Positions 34,474-44,320 of a DNA stretch of 64,000 nt are shown here, piece by piece. The stretch spans positions 1 to 64,000 of the forward strand of contig CBDULZ010000006.1 of assembly GCA_965368185.1 (NCBI GenBank). The letters run 5' to 3'. The stretch is from Kriegella sp965368185 (GTDB lineage Bacteria; Bacteroidota; Bacteroidia; Flavobacteriales; Flavobacteriaceae). The notes under the pieces were generated by a model. That model had not been told where the DNA came from, made no database searches, and was given only the letters and a program-made list of their open reading frames with translations. The position numbers and the translations under genes were made by a program. The stretch's first letter is position 1, and each line of letters opens with the position of its first letter.

Positions 34474-36962
34474 TATTTACGCTTCGATTTTGCCGTAGTC
34501 TTTTTCTTTTTGGGAGCCTTTTTTTCAATGAGGGCCTTAGCCTCTTCCAACGATACCTTTGTGGCATCTACCGATTTGGCTATTTCTACCTTAGTTTTAC
34601 CCTGTATAATATTATGTCTTCCCCATCGTGCCTTCTCAATGCGAATACCTTCCTCAGGCCACTCTTGCACCAATTTGTCTATTTCCTTTTGTTTCTTGGC
34701 TTCAATCAGTTCTTCAATATCTTGATGTGAAAGATCATCAAAGTCATATTTCTTATTCACATTAATGAACATACCATCCCATTTGATAAAGGGCCCAAAG
34801 CGCCCAGTACCCTTGGTAACTTCTTTACCTTCATAATTGGCAATCGGGGCATCTGCCTTTTGTTTTTCCTTAATAAGCACGATTGCCCTGTCAATATCAA
34901 CATCGAAAGCACTTTCCCCTTTCTCTAGGGAAACGAATTTTTTACCAAAACGGACGTAGGGCCCAAAACGACCTACATTAGCCTCGACCTCTTCACCTTC
35001 ATAAACACCCAATTTTCTGGGCAATGTAAATAACTCCATCGCCTCGTCATAGGTAATGGTATTTAATGATTGGTCAGGCAAAAGGCTGGCAAACAACGGT
35101 TTTTCTTCTTCCTCGACAGTGCCTATCTGTACCATGGGACCAAACCTACCCAAGCGTACCGCAACTTGTCGTCCGGATTTTGGATCGGTACCCAAAACAC
35201 GTTCTCCACTTGCCCGATCGGCATTTTCTTCAACATCAAGTACCACTGGATGAAAGTCTTTGTAAAAATCTTTCATGACTTTCTGCCAATCTTCTTCTCC
35301 CTCGGCAATCTCATCGAAATCTTCTTCGACTTTCGCTGTGAAATTATAATCGAGAATGTTCGCAAAATGACTTACCAAAAAGTCATTTACGATGATGCCG
35401 ATATCGGTAGGCACCATTTTTCCCTTATCGGAACCGATAGTCTCTGAAAGACCCTTTTCTTTTACGGTACCCGACTCCAATACCAATTGCGCATATTTGC
35501 GCTCAACACCTTCGACAGAACCCTTTTCGATATACCCTCTATTTTGAATCGTAGAAATTGTAGGGGCATAAGTGGATGGTCTGCCTATACCTAATTCTTC
35601 CAACTTCTTTACTAGTGAAGCTTCCGTGAAACGGTATGGTGGTCTTGTAAAGCGTTCGGTAGCCGATATATATTGATTCAACAAAGCATCACCTACTGAC
35701 ATGGCCGGAAGCATTCCTTCTTGCTCCTCTGCTGTATCTTCCTCATCCAATCCTTCCATATAAACCTTCAGAAAGCCATCGAACTTAATAACCTCTCCGT
35801 TCGCGGTAAATTCTTCCGAATGTGTACTTGCCTTAATTTTAACATTGGTACGCTCTAACTGGGCGTCACTCATTTGCGAGGCTATCGTACGTTTCCATAT
35901 CAGTTCGTATAATTTAGACTGATCACGATCCAGCGAAGGAGACTGTCGTGTCATATCGGTGGGGCGAATGGCCTCATGTGCTTCTTGTGCCCCTTTCGTC
36001 TTTCCCTTAAAGTTACGCACCGAACTGTATTTTTCACCATAGGTATCAATGATGGCATCTTTCGCAGCATTGATCGCCTCCCCCGAGAGGTTAACGCTAT
36101 CCGTTCTCATATAAGTTATTAATCCCGCCTCGTACAATCGTTGTGCCACTTGCATCGTACGACCGACAGAGAAATAAAGTTTTCGAGACGCCTCTTGCTG
36201 TAGCGTCGATGTAGTAAAGGGCGCTGACGGGGATTTCTTTGCCGGTTTTTTATCTAAACTTCCGACCGAAAAATCAGCTCCAATATTTTTTTTCAAAAAA
36301 TCCTCAGCCTCTTTTTTAGAAGCAAAGGTCTTATTTAGTTTCGCCGTAAAGATGTTCCCATCTTCTGTTTTGAACTCTGCTGAAATTCTAAAAGACCCTT
36401 CTGGCACAAAGGCATCAATATCTCGCTCACGCTCTACGATCAATCGAACAGCGACCGACTGTACCCTACCGGCCGATAGGCCTGGTTTAATCTTTTTCCA
36501 CAGTACAGGAGATAGTTGATACCCCACCAGTCGATCCAAGACCCTTCGGGCTTGTTGGGCATTTACCAGATTGTAGTTTATTTCCCGTGGGTTCTCAATC
36601 GCCTTTTGTATGGCCGATTTCGTAATGGAATTGAATACGATGCGCTTGGTCTTGCTTTTATCCAGTCCCAGCGTTTCTACCAAATGCCATGAAATAGCCT
36701 CTCCCTCCCGGTCTTCATCACTGGCCAACCAAATAGTTTCTGCTTTTGCCGCAAGTTCTTTTAGCTTTTTGACCAAAGCTTTTTTGTCTTTATCGACAAT
36801 ATATTTTGGTTCAAAATCATTATCGACATCTACGCCCAGTTCTTTGGATGGTAAATCGGCTATATGCCCAAAACTGGACTCTACTTTATAATCTTTTCCT
36901 AAAAATTTCTCGATAGTCTTTGCCTTTGCGGGCGACTCTACAATTACTAAATTCTTGGCCAT
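34473..36962 (-). CDS. topA: DNA topoisomerase I (type IA)
   Basis: The 829-residue enzyme relaxes negative supercoils. The TOPRIM domain has NLVIVESPAKAKTIEKFLG and the acidic triad SDEDREGEAISW. The active-site Tyr is in LITYMRTDSV. The C-terminal part carries glycine-rich TopA repeats (GRFGPMVQIG, GRFGPYVRFG, GRFGPFIKWDG) rather than Cys4 zinc fingers, and ends in a Lys-rich tail, as usual in Bacteroidota. A -7 box lies 20 bases before the ATG. The stop shares one base with the next gene's start. Confidence 0.97.
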   Translation of the reverse strand: MAKNLVIVESPAKAKTIEKFLGKDYKVESSFGHIADLPSKELGVDVDNDFEPKYIVDKDKKALVKKLKELAAKAETIWLASDEDREGEAISWHLVETLGLDKSKTKRIVFNSITKSAIQKAIENPREINYNLVNAQQARRVLDRLVGYQLSPVLWKKIKPGLSAGRVQSVAVRLIVERERDIDAFVPEGSFRISAEFKTEDGNIFTAKLNKTFASKKEAEDFLKKNIGADFSVGSLDKKPAKKSPSAPFTTSTLQQEASRKLYFSVGRTMQVAQRLYEAGLITYMRTDSVNLSGEAINAAKDAIIDTYGEKYSSVRNFKGKTKGAQEAHEAIRPTDMTRQSPSLDRDQSKLYELIWKRTIASQMSDAQLERTNVKIKASTHSEEFTANGEVIKFDGFLKVYMEGLDEEDTAEEQEGMLPAMSVGDALLNQYISATERFTRPPYRFTEASLVKKLEELGIGRPSTYAPTISTIQNRGYIEKGSVEGVERKYAQLVLESGTVKEKGLSETIGSDKGKMVPTDIGIIVNDFLVSHFANILDYNFTAKVEEDFDEIAEGEEDWQKVMKDFYKDFHPVVLDVEENADRASGERVLGTDPKSGRQVAVRLGRFGPMVQIGTVEEEEKPLFASLLPDQSLNTITYDEAMELFTLPRKLGVYEGEEVEANVGRFGPYVRFGKKFVSLEKGESAFDVDIDRAIVLIKEKQKADAPIANYEGKEVTKGTGRFGPFIKWDGMFINVNKKYDFDDLSHQDIEELIEAKKQKEIDKLVQEWPEEGIRIEKARWGRHNIIQGKTKVEIAKSVDATKVSLEEAKALIEKKAPKKKKTTAKSKRK

Positions 36963-36981
36963 TCATGGTTTTTTGATGCAA

Positions 36982-36989
36982 CAAAAGTA
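36982..36989 (-). promoter_or_regulatory. -7 box (TACTTTTG) for topA
   Basis: The minus strand reads TACTTTTG, a full TAnnTTTG match, 20 bases before the topA start. A canonical -33 TTG at the expected spacing was not identified. Confidence 0.5.
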
Positions 36990-37031
36990 GTTGAATTTTT
37001 TAATTTGGTGCTACACCTTATTTATATGTAT

Positions 37032-37060
37032 AAAAAAACGCCCTGTTTCAGTAGGGCGTT
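37032..37060 (-). terminator. Terminator after LVIVD-repeat gene
   Basis: On the minus strand an AACGCCCT/AGGGCGTT hairpin (8-bp stem, loop ACTGAAAC) is followed by seven T residues, about 22 bases past the stop of the LVIVD gene. Confidence 0.88.
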
Positions 37061-37081
37061 TCAATCGAAATTTTCAACGTT

Positions 37082-38332
37082 TTAATTTAGTTGCAAAGTG
37101 CTTAGTAACGCTATATCATTCTCAAGATAAGTATATTGATAAAGCACGCCATCACCGACCATTAAAAGGTTATCGTTCAATGGTATCACATCAAATGTAT
37201 TGATGTTTTCGAAATGATTCAAAGTTATCAAATCATCAACATTTGTTTTATCGTAAACTTTCAACCCCGAGTCACCATCACAAACAAATAACTTTTCTTC
37301 TTTGATGCCGAGCCCATAGGGTCCGTCCATGGCATAGCTTACTTTAAGGACTGGCTCAAAAATGTTCGAAATGTCGATAATAAAAAGTCCGCTTTCCGTA
37401 GCGCCACATTGATTGCCGCCCCTCAGCGTGACATAGGCATAATCACCGTCGACCACAACGGGGTCGCAGGCGGTGCCGTGCTGAAATTCAGAAACGAAGG
37501 TCGGATTTGCCGGAGAGGCGATATCATATATATACATACCGCGCATACTGCCCAAAAACAAATAATGTCCTTGGTTAAAAATAGTCTCAATATCGAACCC
37601 TGCATAGACATCTTCCAGATCTTGAGGGTTTTCCAAATCGGAAATATTGAAAATATTAATATTATGGCTATCTACGGCATAAAGAAAATTATCGACTATT
37701 TTAAAGCGCGCCAATGAACCCCCTTGACCTACCGAAGCATCATTGGCCGCCTCGGCAAAAAAAACATCATCCATTCGATTTACAAATTGGCTTTCATATT
37801 CCTCGATCGAACGTCTTTCGGTCACCAGTTCCCAACCAACGATCATCTCATTTTCATAATCAATGTCTTCCCATTCAAAAAAATCGGCCTCTGCTGGCCA
37901 GACCACATTGTCTCTAAGCACATTTTCCAATCTGTTTACGATTGTTATATCTTCGAGGTTTGAAATATCGAGTACGACCAAATCGGTAAGACTATCGGCA
38001 TATAGATAGTCGTCTTTTACTGAAATATCTACATTGCCTGCTATTTTGATAAAAGACACCTTTTTGGGATTTTCGGGATCGCTATTATCGATTACATGCA
38101 CACCCCTAAATTTGTCATTTACAAAAATGTAGTTTTTGTAGGCATAAATTTTTCCTGAACTTTCAATAGGCGCAGGTGGTACAATTGTAACACTATTCTT
38201 AAATTCTGTCTTGGAAATTTTCAAGGGGCGGGCCACCTGATAATCGGCATATTTGTCTTGATCCTCGTTTGTATCACAAGAAACGAAAAGTAGCGCACTG
38301 ACAAACAGAAGTAGCAGCATTTTGTTTTTCAT
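37082..38332 (-). CDS. LVIVD-repeat beta-propeller lipoprotein
   Basis: The 416-residue product has a lipoprotein signal (LLLFVSALLFVSC, then DTNEDQD) and repeated blades of the LVIVD type. Examples are GVHVIDNSDPENPKKVSFI, DLVVLDISNLEDITIVNRL, INIFNISDLENPQDLEDVY, MYIYDIASPANPTFVSEF and GLFIIDISNIFEPVLKVSY. Six to seven blades would form a beta propeller at the outer membrane. The role is unknown, with protein or ligand binding likely. It stands alone, closed by a terminator. Confidence 0.9.
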   Translation of the reverse strand: MKNKMLLLLFVSALLFVSCDTNEDQDKYADYQVARPLKISKTEFKNSVTIVPPAPIESSGKIYAYKNYIFVNDKFRGVHVIDNSDPENPKKVSFIKIAGNVDISVKDDYLYADSLTDLVVLDISNLEDITIVNRLENVLRDNVVWPAEADFFEWEDIDYENEMIVGWELVTERRSIEEYESQFVNRMDDVFFAEAANDASVGQGGSLARFKIVDNFLYAVDSHNINIFNISDLENPQDLEDVYAGFDIETIFNQGHYLFLGSMRGMYIYDIASPANPTFVSEFQHGTACDPVVVDGDYAYVTLRGGNQCGATESGLFIIDISNIFEPVLKVSYAMDGPYGLGIKEEKLFVCDGDSGLKVYDKTNVDDLITLNHFENINTFDVIPLNDNLLMVGDGVLYQYTYLENDIALLSTLQLN

Positions 38333-38487
38333 AACTATTTTAATTGTAGGGTTTTATATTAGCAAGATGTCAAAACTCAATTGAAGTTGCGTCTAAAAGA
38401 GGCAAAAAATTGATATCCTTTTCAAACTTAGTGGGTCATTACCTAGCTCTATTTCAAAATATTATAACGGAAATTAGCCGTTATGAA

Positions 38488-39159
38488 TCAAAAGTTTTGA
38501 TAGAGCGTGGTTGTAATTTGGCTTCGCTGCCTAAAACCTATCGTCAAAAGGTTTTCTTCCTTTAACGGATTCAAATCAAATGGAGGCTGGGTCAATACCA
38601 CTCCGCTTTTCTTTCCCAACCGGATGTCATAATCTGTTGGCTTATCTATATTGGGAACGAATTCGGCAAAGGGCAAATGCTCGGTAACCACCAGAAAACG
38701 ATATTTTCTTAATTTTGGTATTAGGGCCAAAATTTCTTCATTGGATAAATGTTGTAGCACTTGTCGTAGGATAGCACAGTTTCCGTCGGGTAGTGTATCT
38801 TCAATAATATCAAGACATTTAAAAGTCAACTTATCCTCATTGAACAAGGTTTGATTTCGTTGAATCAAGGCATCGACTACATCGATACCGATATAACCTT
38901 TTGAGAAGGGTACCAACTGCCGACCCACATTAAAATCACCACAACCTAAATCGCAAATAACCAATTTCTCATTGAAGGAAGCAAGCCATTTAGTAATTGC
39001 TAGAATATAGGGCTCCACTATTTTTCGCTTATGCGAACCTGAACCCGAGTAAAATGATTCGTTTTTACCTCCCCAAAGGTTTTCTTTGTAGATCTGGGCC
39101 ATCACCTCCTTGATAGTGCTAACTTTTTGATCTTTTTTTTCCATATCATTCTCTGGCAT
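38488..39159 (-). CDS. Class I SAM-dependent methyltransferase
   Basis: The 223-residue protein contains the SAM-binding loop KLVICDLGCGDFNVGRQLV at about residue 70, an acidic residue at the end of strand 2 (YIGIDVVDAL), and the CAILRQVLQHLSNEEI motif, which resembles small-molecule methyltransferases. It lacks any export signal. Neighbours give no substrate clue. The start at MPENDMEKK is provisional; the second Met, six codons in, would also work. Confidence 0.85.
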   Translation of the reverse strand: MPENDMEKKDQKVSTIKEVMAQIYKENLWGGKNESFYSGSGSHKRKIVEPYILAITKWLASFNEKLVICDLGCGDFNVGRQLVPFSKGYIGIDVVDALIQRNQTLFNEDKLTFKCLDIIEDTLPDGNCAILRQVLQHLSNEEILALIPKLRKYRFLVVTEHLPFAEFVPNIDKPTDYDIRLGKKSGVVLTQPPFDLNPLKEENLLTIGFRQRSQITTTLYQNF

Positions 39160-39323
39160 AAACGAGAATATCCATTATTTTATTTTTCGTATAAGGTTCT
39201 TATCAAAATAAAGGAATGATTTGTGGGCAATTTAATCATTCCCTTTAACTCTCTAGAGCGGCCTTTAGAAATTCATCGAGCCCCATAATACAACCGGTTT
39301 AACCAAAATTTATAACTGCCATA

Positions 39324-39355
39324 TTGTCACTATCTTAGAATTAGCATTATCTTTG
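39324..39355 (+). promoter_or_regulatory. Candidate promoter for miaB (TTG ... TATCTTTG)
   Basis: TTG at 39324-39326 and TATCTTTG at 39348-39355 are separated by 21 bases, close to the Bacteroidota -33/-7 arrangement. The implied leader is about 95 bases, and it contains a purine-rich stretch near 39382-39400 that is too far from the ATG to be a ribosome-binding site. Confidence 0.55.
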
Positions 39356-39454
39356 TCTCCCCGAAACACATTCCTTTTTACGTGAGGAGATAAAGGAAAG
39401 TAGAAAGAACTAGTAACTTTCGGGTAAATTCAATTGACTGCAAACAGGTTTTAA

Positions 39455-40900
39455 ATGGAGAAAACAATAGACGAATCTTTACAAGGTTCTGTACTCACCT
39501 TGGAGGATAACAAAAAGAACAACCGGAAGCTTTACATTGAAAGTTACGGATGCCAGATGAATTTTTCCGATAGTGAAATAGTCGCATCCATTTTAGCAAA
39601 AGAAGGTTTTAATACCACCCAAAGTCTTGATGACGCCGACCTTGTTCTCGTAAATACCTGCTCCATTCGAGAAAAAGCTGAGCTTACTGTGCGAAAACGG
39701 CTCGAAAAATTTAATGCGGTAAAGAAAAATAGACCCCATCTAAAGGTGGGTGTTTTGGGTTGTATGGCCGAACGTTTGAAAAGTCAGCTGCTCGAAGAGG
39801 AAAAAATTGTGGATATGGTCGTGGGGCCCGATGCGTACAAAGACCTGCCCAATCTTGTTCAAGAAATTGATGAAGGCAGAAATGCCGTCAATGTAATGCT
39901 CTCTAAAGAGGAAACCTATGGCGATATCGCCCCGGTACGCCTAAATTCAAACGGGGTAACCGCATTCGTATCTATCACCCGAGGTTGTGACAACATGTGT
40001 ACTTTTTGCGTCGTACCCTTTACCCGAGGGCGCGAGCGTAGCCGAGACCCACGTTCTATTATTAGTGAGGTGAATGATTTATGGCGCAAAGGATTTCGTG
40101 AAATAACCTTATTAGGGCAAAATGTAGACAGCTACCTATGGTATGGTGGAGGATTAAAAAAAGATCTGGACAAAGCTACCGACATGCAAAAGGCCACCTC
40201 GGTAACCTTCGCACAATTACTTGAACTGGTAGCCACTGCACAACCGAAGATGCGAATTCGCTTTTCGACCTCCAACCCGCAAGACATGACGCTTGAGGTA
40301 ATTCATACCATGGCGAAACACAAGAATATCTGTAATTATATTCATCTTCCGGTGCAAAGCGGAAGCAATCGAATTCTGAAAGAGATGAATCGTTTGCACA
40401 CCCGTGAAGAGTATTTTGAGCTAATTGATAACATCAAAAAAATCATTCCCGATTGCGCAGTATCACAGGATATGATTACCGGTTTTCCTTCCGAGACCGA
40501 AGAAGATCACAAAAATACTTTATCGTTGATGGAGTATGTGAAATACGATTACGGATTTATGTTCGCATATTCAGAAAGACCTGGAACCATGGCGGCCAGA
40601 AAACTAGAGGATGATGTTCCAGAAGAAATCAAAAAACGTAGGCTGTCGGAAATAATCGCCCTACAAAGAGAACATTGTCAAGAAAGAACCCAACAGCATG
40701 TTGGAAAGGTTCAAGAAATACTTATTGAAGGTTCATCGAAGAAATCGGATGCCCATTGGATGGGTCGCAATTCACAGAACACAGTCGCAGTATTCCCAAA
40801 GGAAAACTACAAAGTAGGAGAATTTGTCAACGTAAAAATGCTCAATTGTACTTCGGCCACCTTGATCGGTGAAGCAGTGGGCTATTCCGAAAACAATTAA
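39455..40900 (+). CDS. miaB: tRNA-2-methylthio-N6-dimethylallyladenosine synthase
   Basis: This 481-residue radical-SAM methylthiotransferase adds a methylthio group to i6A37 of tRNA. The N-terminal UPF0004 domain has SYGCQMNFSDSEI (first cluster Cys, C33), NTCSIREKAE and LGCMAERLK. The radical SAM motif is TRGCDNMCTFCVVP, a CxxxCxxC. A C-terminal TRAM domain (about 405-475) ends in the family-typical TLIGEAVGY. The QMN rather than KN in the first motif favours MiaB over RimO. It heads a plus-strand series that leads to the sigma-54 activator and lptE. Confidence 0.97.
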   Translation: MEKTIDESLQGSVLTLEDNKKNNRKLYIESYGCQMNFSDSEIVASILAKEGFNTTQSLDDADLVLVNTCSIREKAELTVRKRLEKFNAVKKNRPHLKVGVLGCMAERLKSQLLEEEKIVDMVVGPDAYKDLPNLVQEIDEGRNAVNVMLSKEETYGDIAPVRLNSNGVTAFVSITRGCDNMCTFCVVPFTRGRERSRDPRSIISEVNDLWRKGFREITLLGQNVDSYLWYGGGLKKDLDKATDMQKATSVTFAQLLELVATAQPKMRIRFSTSNPQDMTLEVIHTMAKHKNICNYIHLPVQSGSNRILKEMNRLHTREEYFELIDNIKKIIPDCAVSQDMITGFPSETEEDHKNTLSLMEYVKYDYGFMFAYSERPGTMAARKLEDDVPEEIKKRRLSEIIALQREHCQERTQQHVGKVQEILIEGSSKKSDAHWMGRNSQNTVAVFPKENYKVGEFVNVKMLNCTSATLIGEAVGYSENN

Positions 40901-40982
40901 GTGTTTCACATGTTTATAGAAATTATTTAAAGCAAGTAGAATCTCTGATTGTTATTCAAGAGTAAAGGGACAAGAAAAATAA

Positions 40983-42254
40983 ATGGAATCTATACAAGCT
41001 ATAAAACAGCGCTTTGAAATCATTGGTAACGATGTGAAGCTTAATCGCGCCATTGAAAAGGCCATGCAAGTTGCCCCTACTGATATTTCAGTCTTGGTAA
41101 CTGGCGAGAGCGGGGTTGGAAAAGAGGCAATTCCCAAGATCATTCATTCCCTTTCCCATCGTAAACATGCAAAATATATTGCTGTTAACTGCGGGGCCAT
41201 TCCCGAGGGCACTATAGACAGCGAACTTTTCGGTCATGAAAAAGGAGCCTTCACCGGCGCTACGCAAACCCGTAGTGGTTATTTTGAAGTTGCCGATGGT
41301 GGTACTATTTTTCTAGATGAGGTAGGAGAACTTCCCCTGACCACACAAGTACGGTTGCTTCGGGTTCTAGAAAATGGCGAGTTTTTGAAAGTTGGATCTT
41401 CCCAAACACAAAAGACCAATGTGCGCATTGTAGCAGCCACTAACGTAAATATGTTCGAGGCAATTAAAAAAGAAAAATTCAGGGAAGACTTGTACTATCG
41501 TCTGAGCACTGTTGAAATTAACATTCCGCCGCTACGCGAACGCCGCGACGACATTCATCTCTTATTTCGGAAATTTGCTTCCGATTTTGGACAGAAATAT
41601 AAAATGCCCACAATTCGTTTAGAAGACGATGCCGTTCAGGTGTTATTAAAATACCGTTGGCCGGGAAACATCCGTCAGCTTCGGAACATTGCCGAGCAGG
41701 TATCGGTATTGGAAGAAAGTCGGGCCGTTTCGGCATATACATTGAACAGTTATTTACCGAATTCACAGGGTTCTAATCTACCGGCAGTTATTAGTCGCGA
41801 AAAGAAGGAAAGCGATTTCACCAACGAACGCGAAATACTCTATAAGGTATTGTTCGATATGAAAGGTGACCTTAACGACCTTAAAAAACTGACCTTGGAA
41901 TTACTGAAGAACAATGACTCTCAAAAGGTACAGGAAGAAAACGAGAACTTGATCCAAAAAATTTACGGCGACAACGAAGAAGAAATAGAAGAAGAACAAA
42001 ATACCAATACGACCATGGAAGTAATGCAACTTCCTGAACACGAAAGCGAAAAGATAATGCCTAAATCCCAGGAAGACAAATATCATTTTGCCGAAGAAAT
42101 AGAAGAAGAGGAAACCCTATCTTTACAAGACAAAGAAATAGAACTAATTAAAAAATCGCTGGAACGCAATCGGGGAAAACGAAAAGCCGCCGCATCGGAA
42201 CTCGGTATTTCCGAACGAACGCTTTACCGAAAAATAAAACAATATGACCTTTAA
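40983..42254 (+). CDS. Sigma-54 activator without N-terminal sensor domain
   Basis: The 423-residue protein starts almost directly with a sigma-54 AAA+ domain: GESGVGKEAIPKIIH (Walker A), FGHEKGAFTGATQ (the GAFTGA loop that contacts sigma-54), GGTIFLDEVGELP (Walker B) and a sensor region LRERRDDIHLLFR. An acidic, low-complexity linker (about 310-375, many Glu) follows, then a Fis-type helix-turn-helix (GKRKAAASELGISERTLYRKI). No receiver, GAF or PAS domain is present, as in PspF. Activity must be controlled by a partner, by abundance, or not at all. It lies 82 bases after miaB and 67 bases before lptE. This gene order is common in Flavobacteriaceae. Confidence 0.94.
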   Translation: MESIQAIKQRFEIIGNDVKLNRAIEKAMQVAPTDISVLVTGESGVGKEAIPKIIHSLSHRKHAKYIAVNCGAIPEGTIDSELFGHEKGAFTGATQTRSGYFEVADGGTIFLDEVGELPLTTQVRLLRVLENGEFLKVGSSQTQKTNVRIVAATNVNMFEAIKKEKFREDLYYRLSTVEINIPPLRERRDDIHLLFRKFASDFGQKYKMPTIRLEDDAVQVLLKYRWPGNIRQLRNIAEQVSVLEESRAVSAYTLNSYLPNSQGSNLPAVISREKKESDFTNEREILYKVLFDMKGDLNDLKKLTLELLKNNDSQKVQEENENLIQKIYGDNEEEIEEEQNTNTTMEVMQLPEHESEKIMPKSQEDKYHFAEEIEEEETLSLQDKEIELIKKSLERNRGKRKAAASELGISERTLYRKIKQYDL

Positions 42255-42321
42255 AATCAACTTCACAAACCAAGTTTCCGATTTTGGTCACCATCAAATA
42301 TCACAAACCCAAGTCTTTTAG

Positions 42322-42852
42322 ATGACACTTAGATTGAATAGATTAAAAACCTTGTTTGCCTTTTGCCTCCCCCTTTTTTTGTTTTGGGGCTGTGGCATTT
42401 ATAATTTTACTGGTGGTAATGTGGGTACGGCTACCTCGTTCACGGTTCCCACATTTCAGAACTATGCCTCACAAAGTCCAGGGTCGACCTTTGAACCGGG
42501 TCTTGAACGAGATTTCACTTTGGCATTGCAAGACCGAATATTGAATCAGACCAATCTCGATTTGACCCCTAATAACGGCGATTTGTTATATGAAGGCGAA
42601 ATCGTGGAATACCGTATATCGCCAATGTCAGCTACGGCCCAGCAGACAGCGGCACAAAACAGGCTAACTATGGCGGTTAAAGTGAGATTCTATAATAAAA
42701 CAAAAGAAGATGCCGATTTTGATCAGCGCTTTTCCTTTTTCTATGATTATCCCGCGGCCTCACAATTATCATCGGTCAAAGACGAGGCTTTGCAAGTTAT
42801 TTTTGAACGTATAACACAAGATATTTTTAACGCTTCACTTGCAGACTGGTAA
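42322..42852 (+). CDS. lptE: LptE-like LPS-assembly lipoprotein
   Basis: The 176-residue lipoprotein has a signal ending FLFWGC, then GIYNFTGGNVGTATSFTVP, which is typical of flavobacterial LptE. It is expected to plug the LptD barrel and guide lipopolysaccharide to the outer leaflet. The sequence family is divergent from the E. coli protein, so assignment rests on the characteristic N-terminus, length, and the neighbours sigma-54 activator and secG. Confidence 0.85.
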   Translation: MTLRLNRLKTLFAFCLPLFLFWGCGIYNFTGGNVGTATSFTVPTFQNYASQSPGSTFEPGLERDFTLALQDRILNQTNLDLTPNNGDLLYEGEIVEYRISPMSATAQQTAAQNRLTMAVKVRFYNKTKEDADFDQRFSFFYDYPAASQLSSVKDEALQVIFERITQDIFNASLADW

Positions 42853-42949
42853 AATATTTTCGACATTTTACGGTACCGAGAACCCATGAATTCTCAAATA
42901 TGACGACCGTTATTTAAAACTGAACAGCGTGTAGCAGCTAATAGTACAA

Positions 42950-43879
42950 ATGAAAGTACAAGATTTTACATATCTCTTACAAAACCCCAACAAGGTAATT
43001 TCCCCTGTTCAAACCAAAAACTTGGAAGATATACTTGAGGAGTATCCCTACTTTCAGGCGGCAAAAGCACTGCATCTAAAGGGACTCAAAAACCTGAATA
43101 GCTTTAAATACAACAAGGCCCTCAAGATTACCGCAGCTTACACAACAGATCGCGACATTCTATTCGATTTCATCACCTCCGACACGTTTTTACAAAACAC
43201 GATTGCAGACACCATTGCCGGTAAGACCACCCCTTTGATCGACAAGGAAATTATTTCAGAGGAAGTCGTAACCACATCAGAGAGCACTTCAACGCCTACT
43301 CATACTACCCCCGCCGCATCATTGACATTGACTTCCGAGGATGCCGATCAAATTCTAGACCCAAAACTTTTCAAGTCGAAAGACCCGGAAATAGATAAAA
43401 AATTAGCTGAAGAATCAAAGGCCAAACAGCAATTAGAGTTGGGCAAGCCCTTACCCTTTACGAAAAAGGAAAAGTATTCTTTTGCAGAATGGCTTCAACT
43501 AACATCACCCAAGGCAATTCAAAGAAATAAGCAAGTTGCAGATACAACTTCCGATATAGAAGAAGTACAATTTTCAATGGAGGAAGAGGTCTTAAAAAAG
43601 AAAAAATTCGAACTAATAGACAAGTTCATTGAAAACAAACCGAAAATAGCCCCAATCGACAAAGAGGACGTATACCCAAAAATAGATATCAAGCCTTCGA
43701 TTGAACTTGATAGAAAAGAGCTGATGACAGAGACCTTGGCCAAGGTCTATTTGGAACAAAAAAAGTACAAAAAAGCCATTCAATCCTACAAAATTTTAAG
43801 TTTGAAATATCCGGAAAAAAGTGGTTTCTTTGCAGACCGAATTCGAGCGGTAGAAAAATTACAGAAAGAAAACAAATAA
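42950..43879 (+). CDS. Conserved flavobacterial protein of unknown function
   Basis: This 309-residue protein has no signal peptide or membrane segment. Residues 1-80 are helical with repeated bulky residues (DILEEYPYFQAAKALHLKGL), the middle is Ser/Thr- and Lys/Glu-rich and probably disordered, and the C-terminal 45 residues look like a single TPR-type helix pair (LAKVYLEQKKYKKAIQSYKIL, KYPEKSGFFADRIRAVEKL). A predicted coiled-coil or TPR adaptor role is inference. It lies 4 bases before secG and is probably co-transcribed with lptE and secG. Confidence 0.8.
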   Translation: MKVQDFTYLLQNPNKVISPVQTKNLEDILEEYPYFQAAKALHLKGLKNLNSFKYNKALKITAAYTTDRDILFDFITSDTFLQNTIADTIAGKTTPLIDKEIISEEVVTTSESTSTPTHTTPAASLTLTSEDADQILDPKLFKSKDPEIDKKLAEESKAKQQLELGKPLPFTKKEKYSFAEWLQLTSPKAIQRNKQVADTTSDIEEVQFSMEEEVLKKKKFELIDKFIENKPKIAPIDKEDVYPKIDIKPSIELDRKELMTETLAKVYLEQKKYKKAIQSYKILSLKYPEKSGFFADRIRAVEKLQKENK

Positions 43880-43883
43880 TATA

Positions 43884-44258
43884 ATGAGTACTTTTTCAAT
43901 ATTCTTAATTCTCATAATCGTTGTATGTTTCCTTTTGGTTTTGGTCATTATGGTTCAAAACCCAAAAGGCGGCGGTTTATCATCTTCGTTTGGCGGAGGT
44001 GGCAGCCAAGTAGTTGGCGGTGTTAAAAAGACTGGTGACTTTTTAGACAAAAGCACATGGACATTGGCCATTCTTCTGGTCGTTTTGATTTTGGCTTCCA
44101 ATATTGCCCTTAAAGGCAATTTTAGCGATGCCGATTCCAAATTATTGCAGGGTGGTGACGGTATTGAAACAACAGTTCCTGAAACCGTACCCGAAATGGT
44201 ACCACAAGAAGTTCCGGCTCCGGCAAATAACGATGCCGATCCGACCGATAGTTTATAA
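43884..44258 (+). CDS. secG: Preprotein translocase subunit SecG
   Basis: The 124-residue protein has two membrane helices: residues 4-22, and about 52-70. The intervening SecG signature is VQNPKGGGLSSSFGGGG, followed by KKTGDFLDKSTW. A Pro/Glu/Val-rich C-terminal tail extends past the second helix, as in other flavobacteria. It is the accessory subunit of the SecYEG translocon. A terminator lies 21 bases after the stop. Confidence 0.95.
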   Translation: MSTFSIFLILIIVVCFLLVLVIMVQNPKGGGLSSSFGGGGSQVVGGVKKTGDFLDKSTWTLAILLVVLILASNIALKGNFSDADSKLLQGGDGIETTVPETVPEMVPQEVPAPANNDADPTDSL

Positions 44259-44278
44259 TCTATTACAAATATCATATC

Positions 44279-44312
44279 AAAATGCCAGCCAAAATGACAA
44301 GCTGGCATTTTT
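44279..44312 (+). terminator. Terminator after secG
   Basis: An 11-bp stem, AAAATGCCAGC with GCTGGCATTTT, encloses an 11-base loop and merges into a T run. It separates secG from the groESL operon. Confidence 0.88.
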
Positions 44313-44320
44313 GCTTTAAC

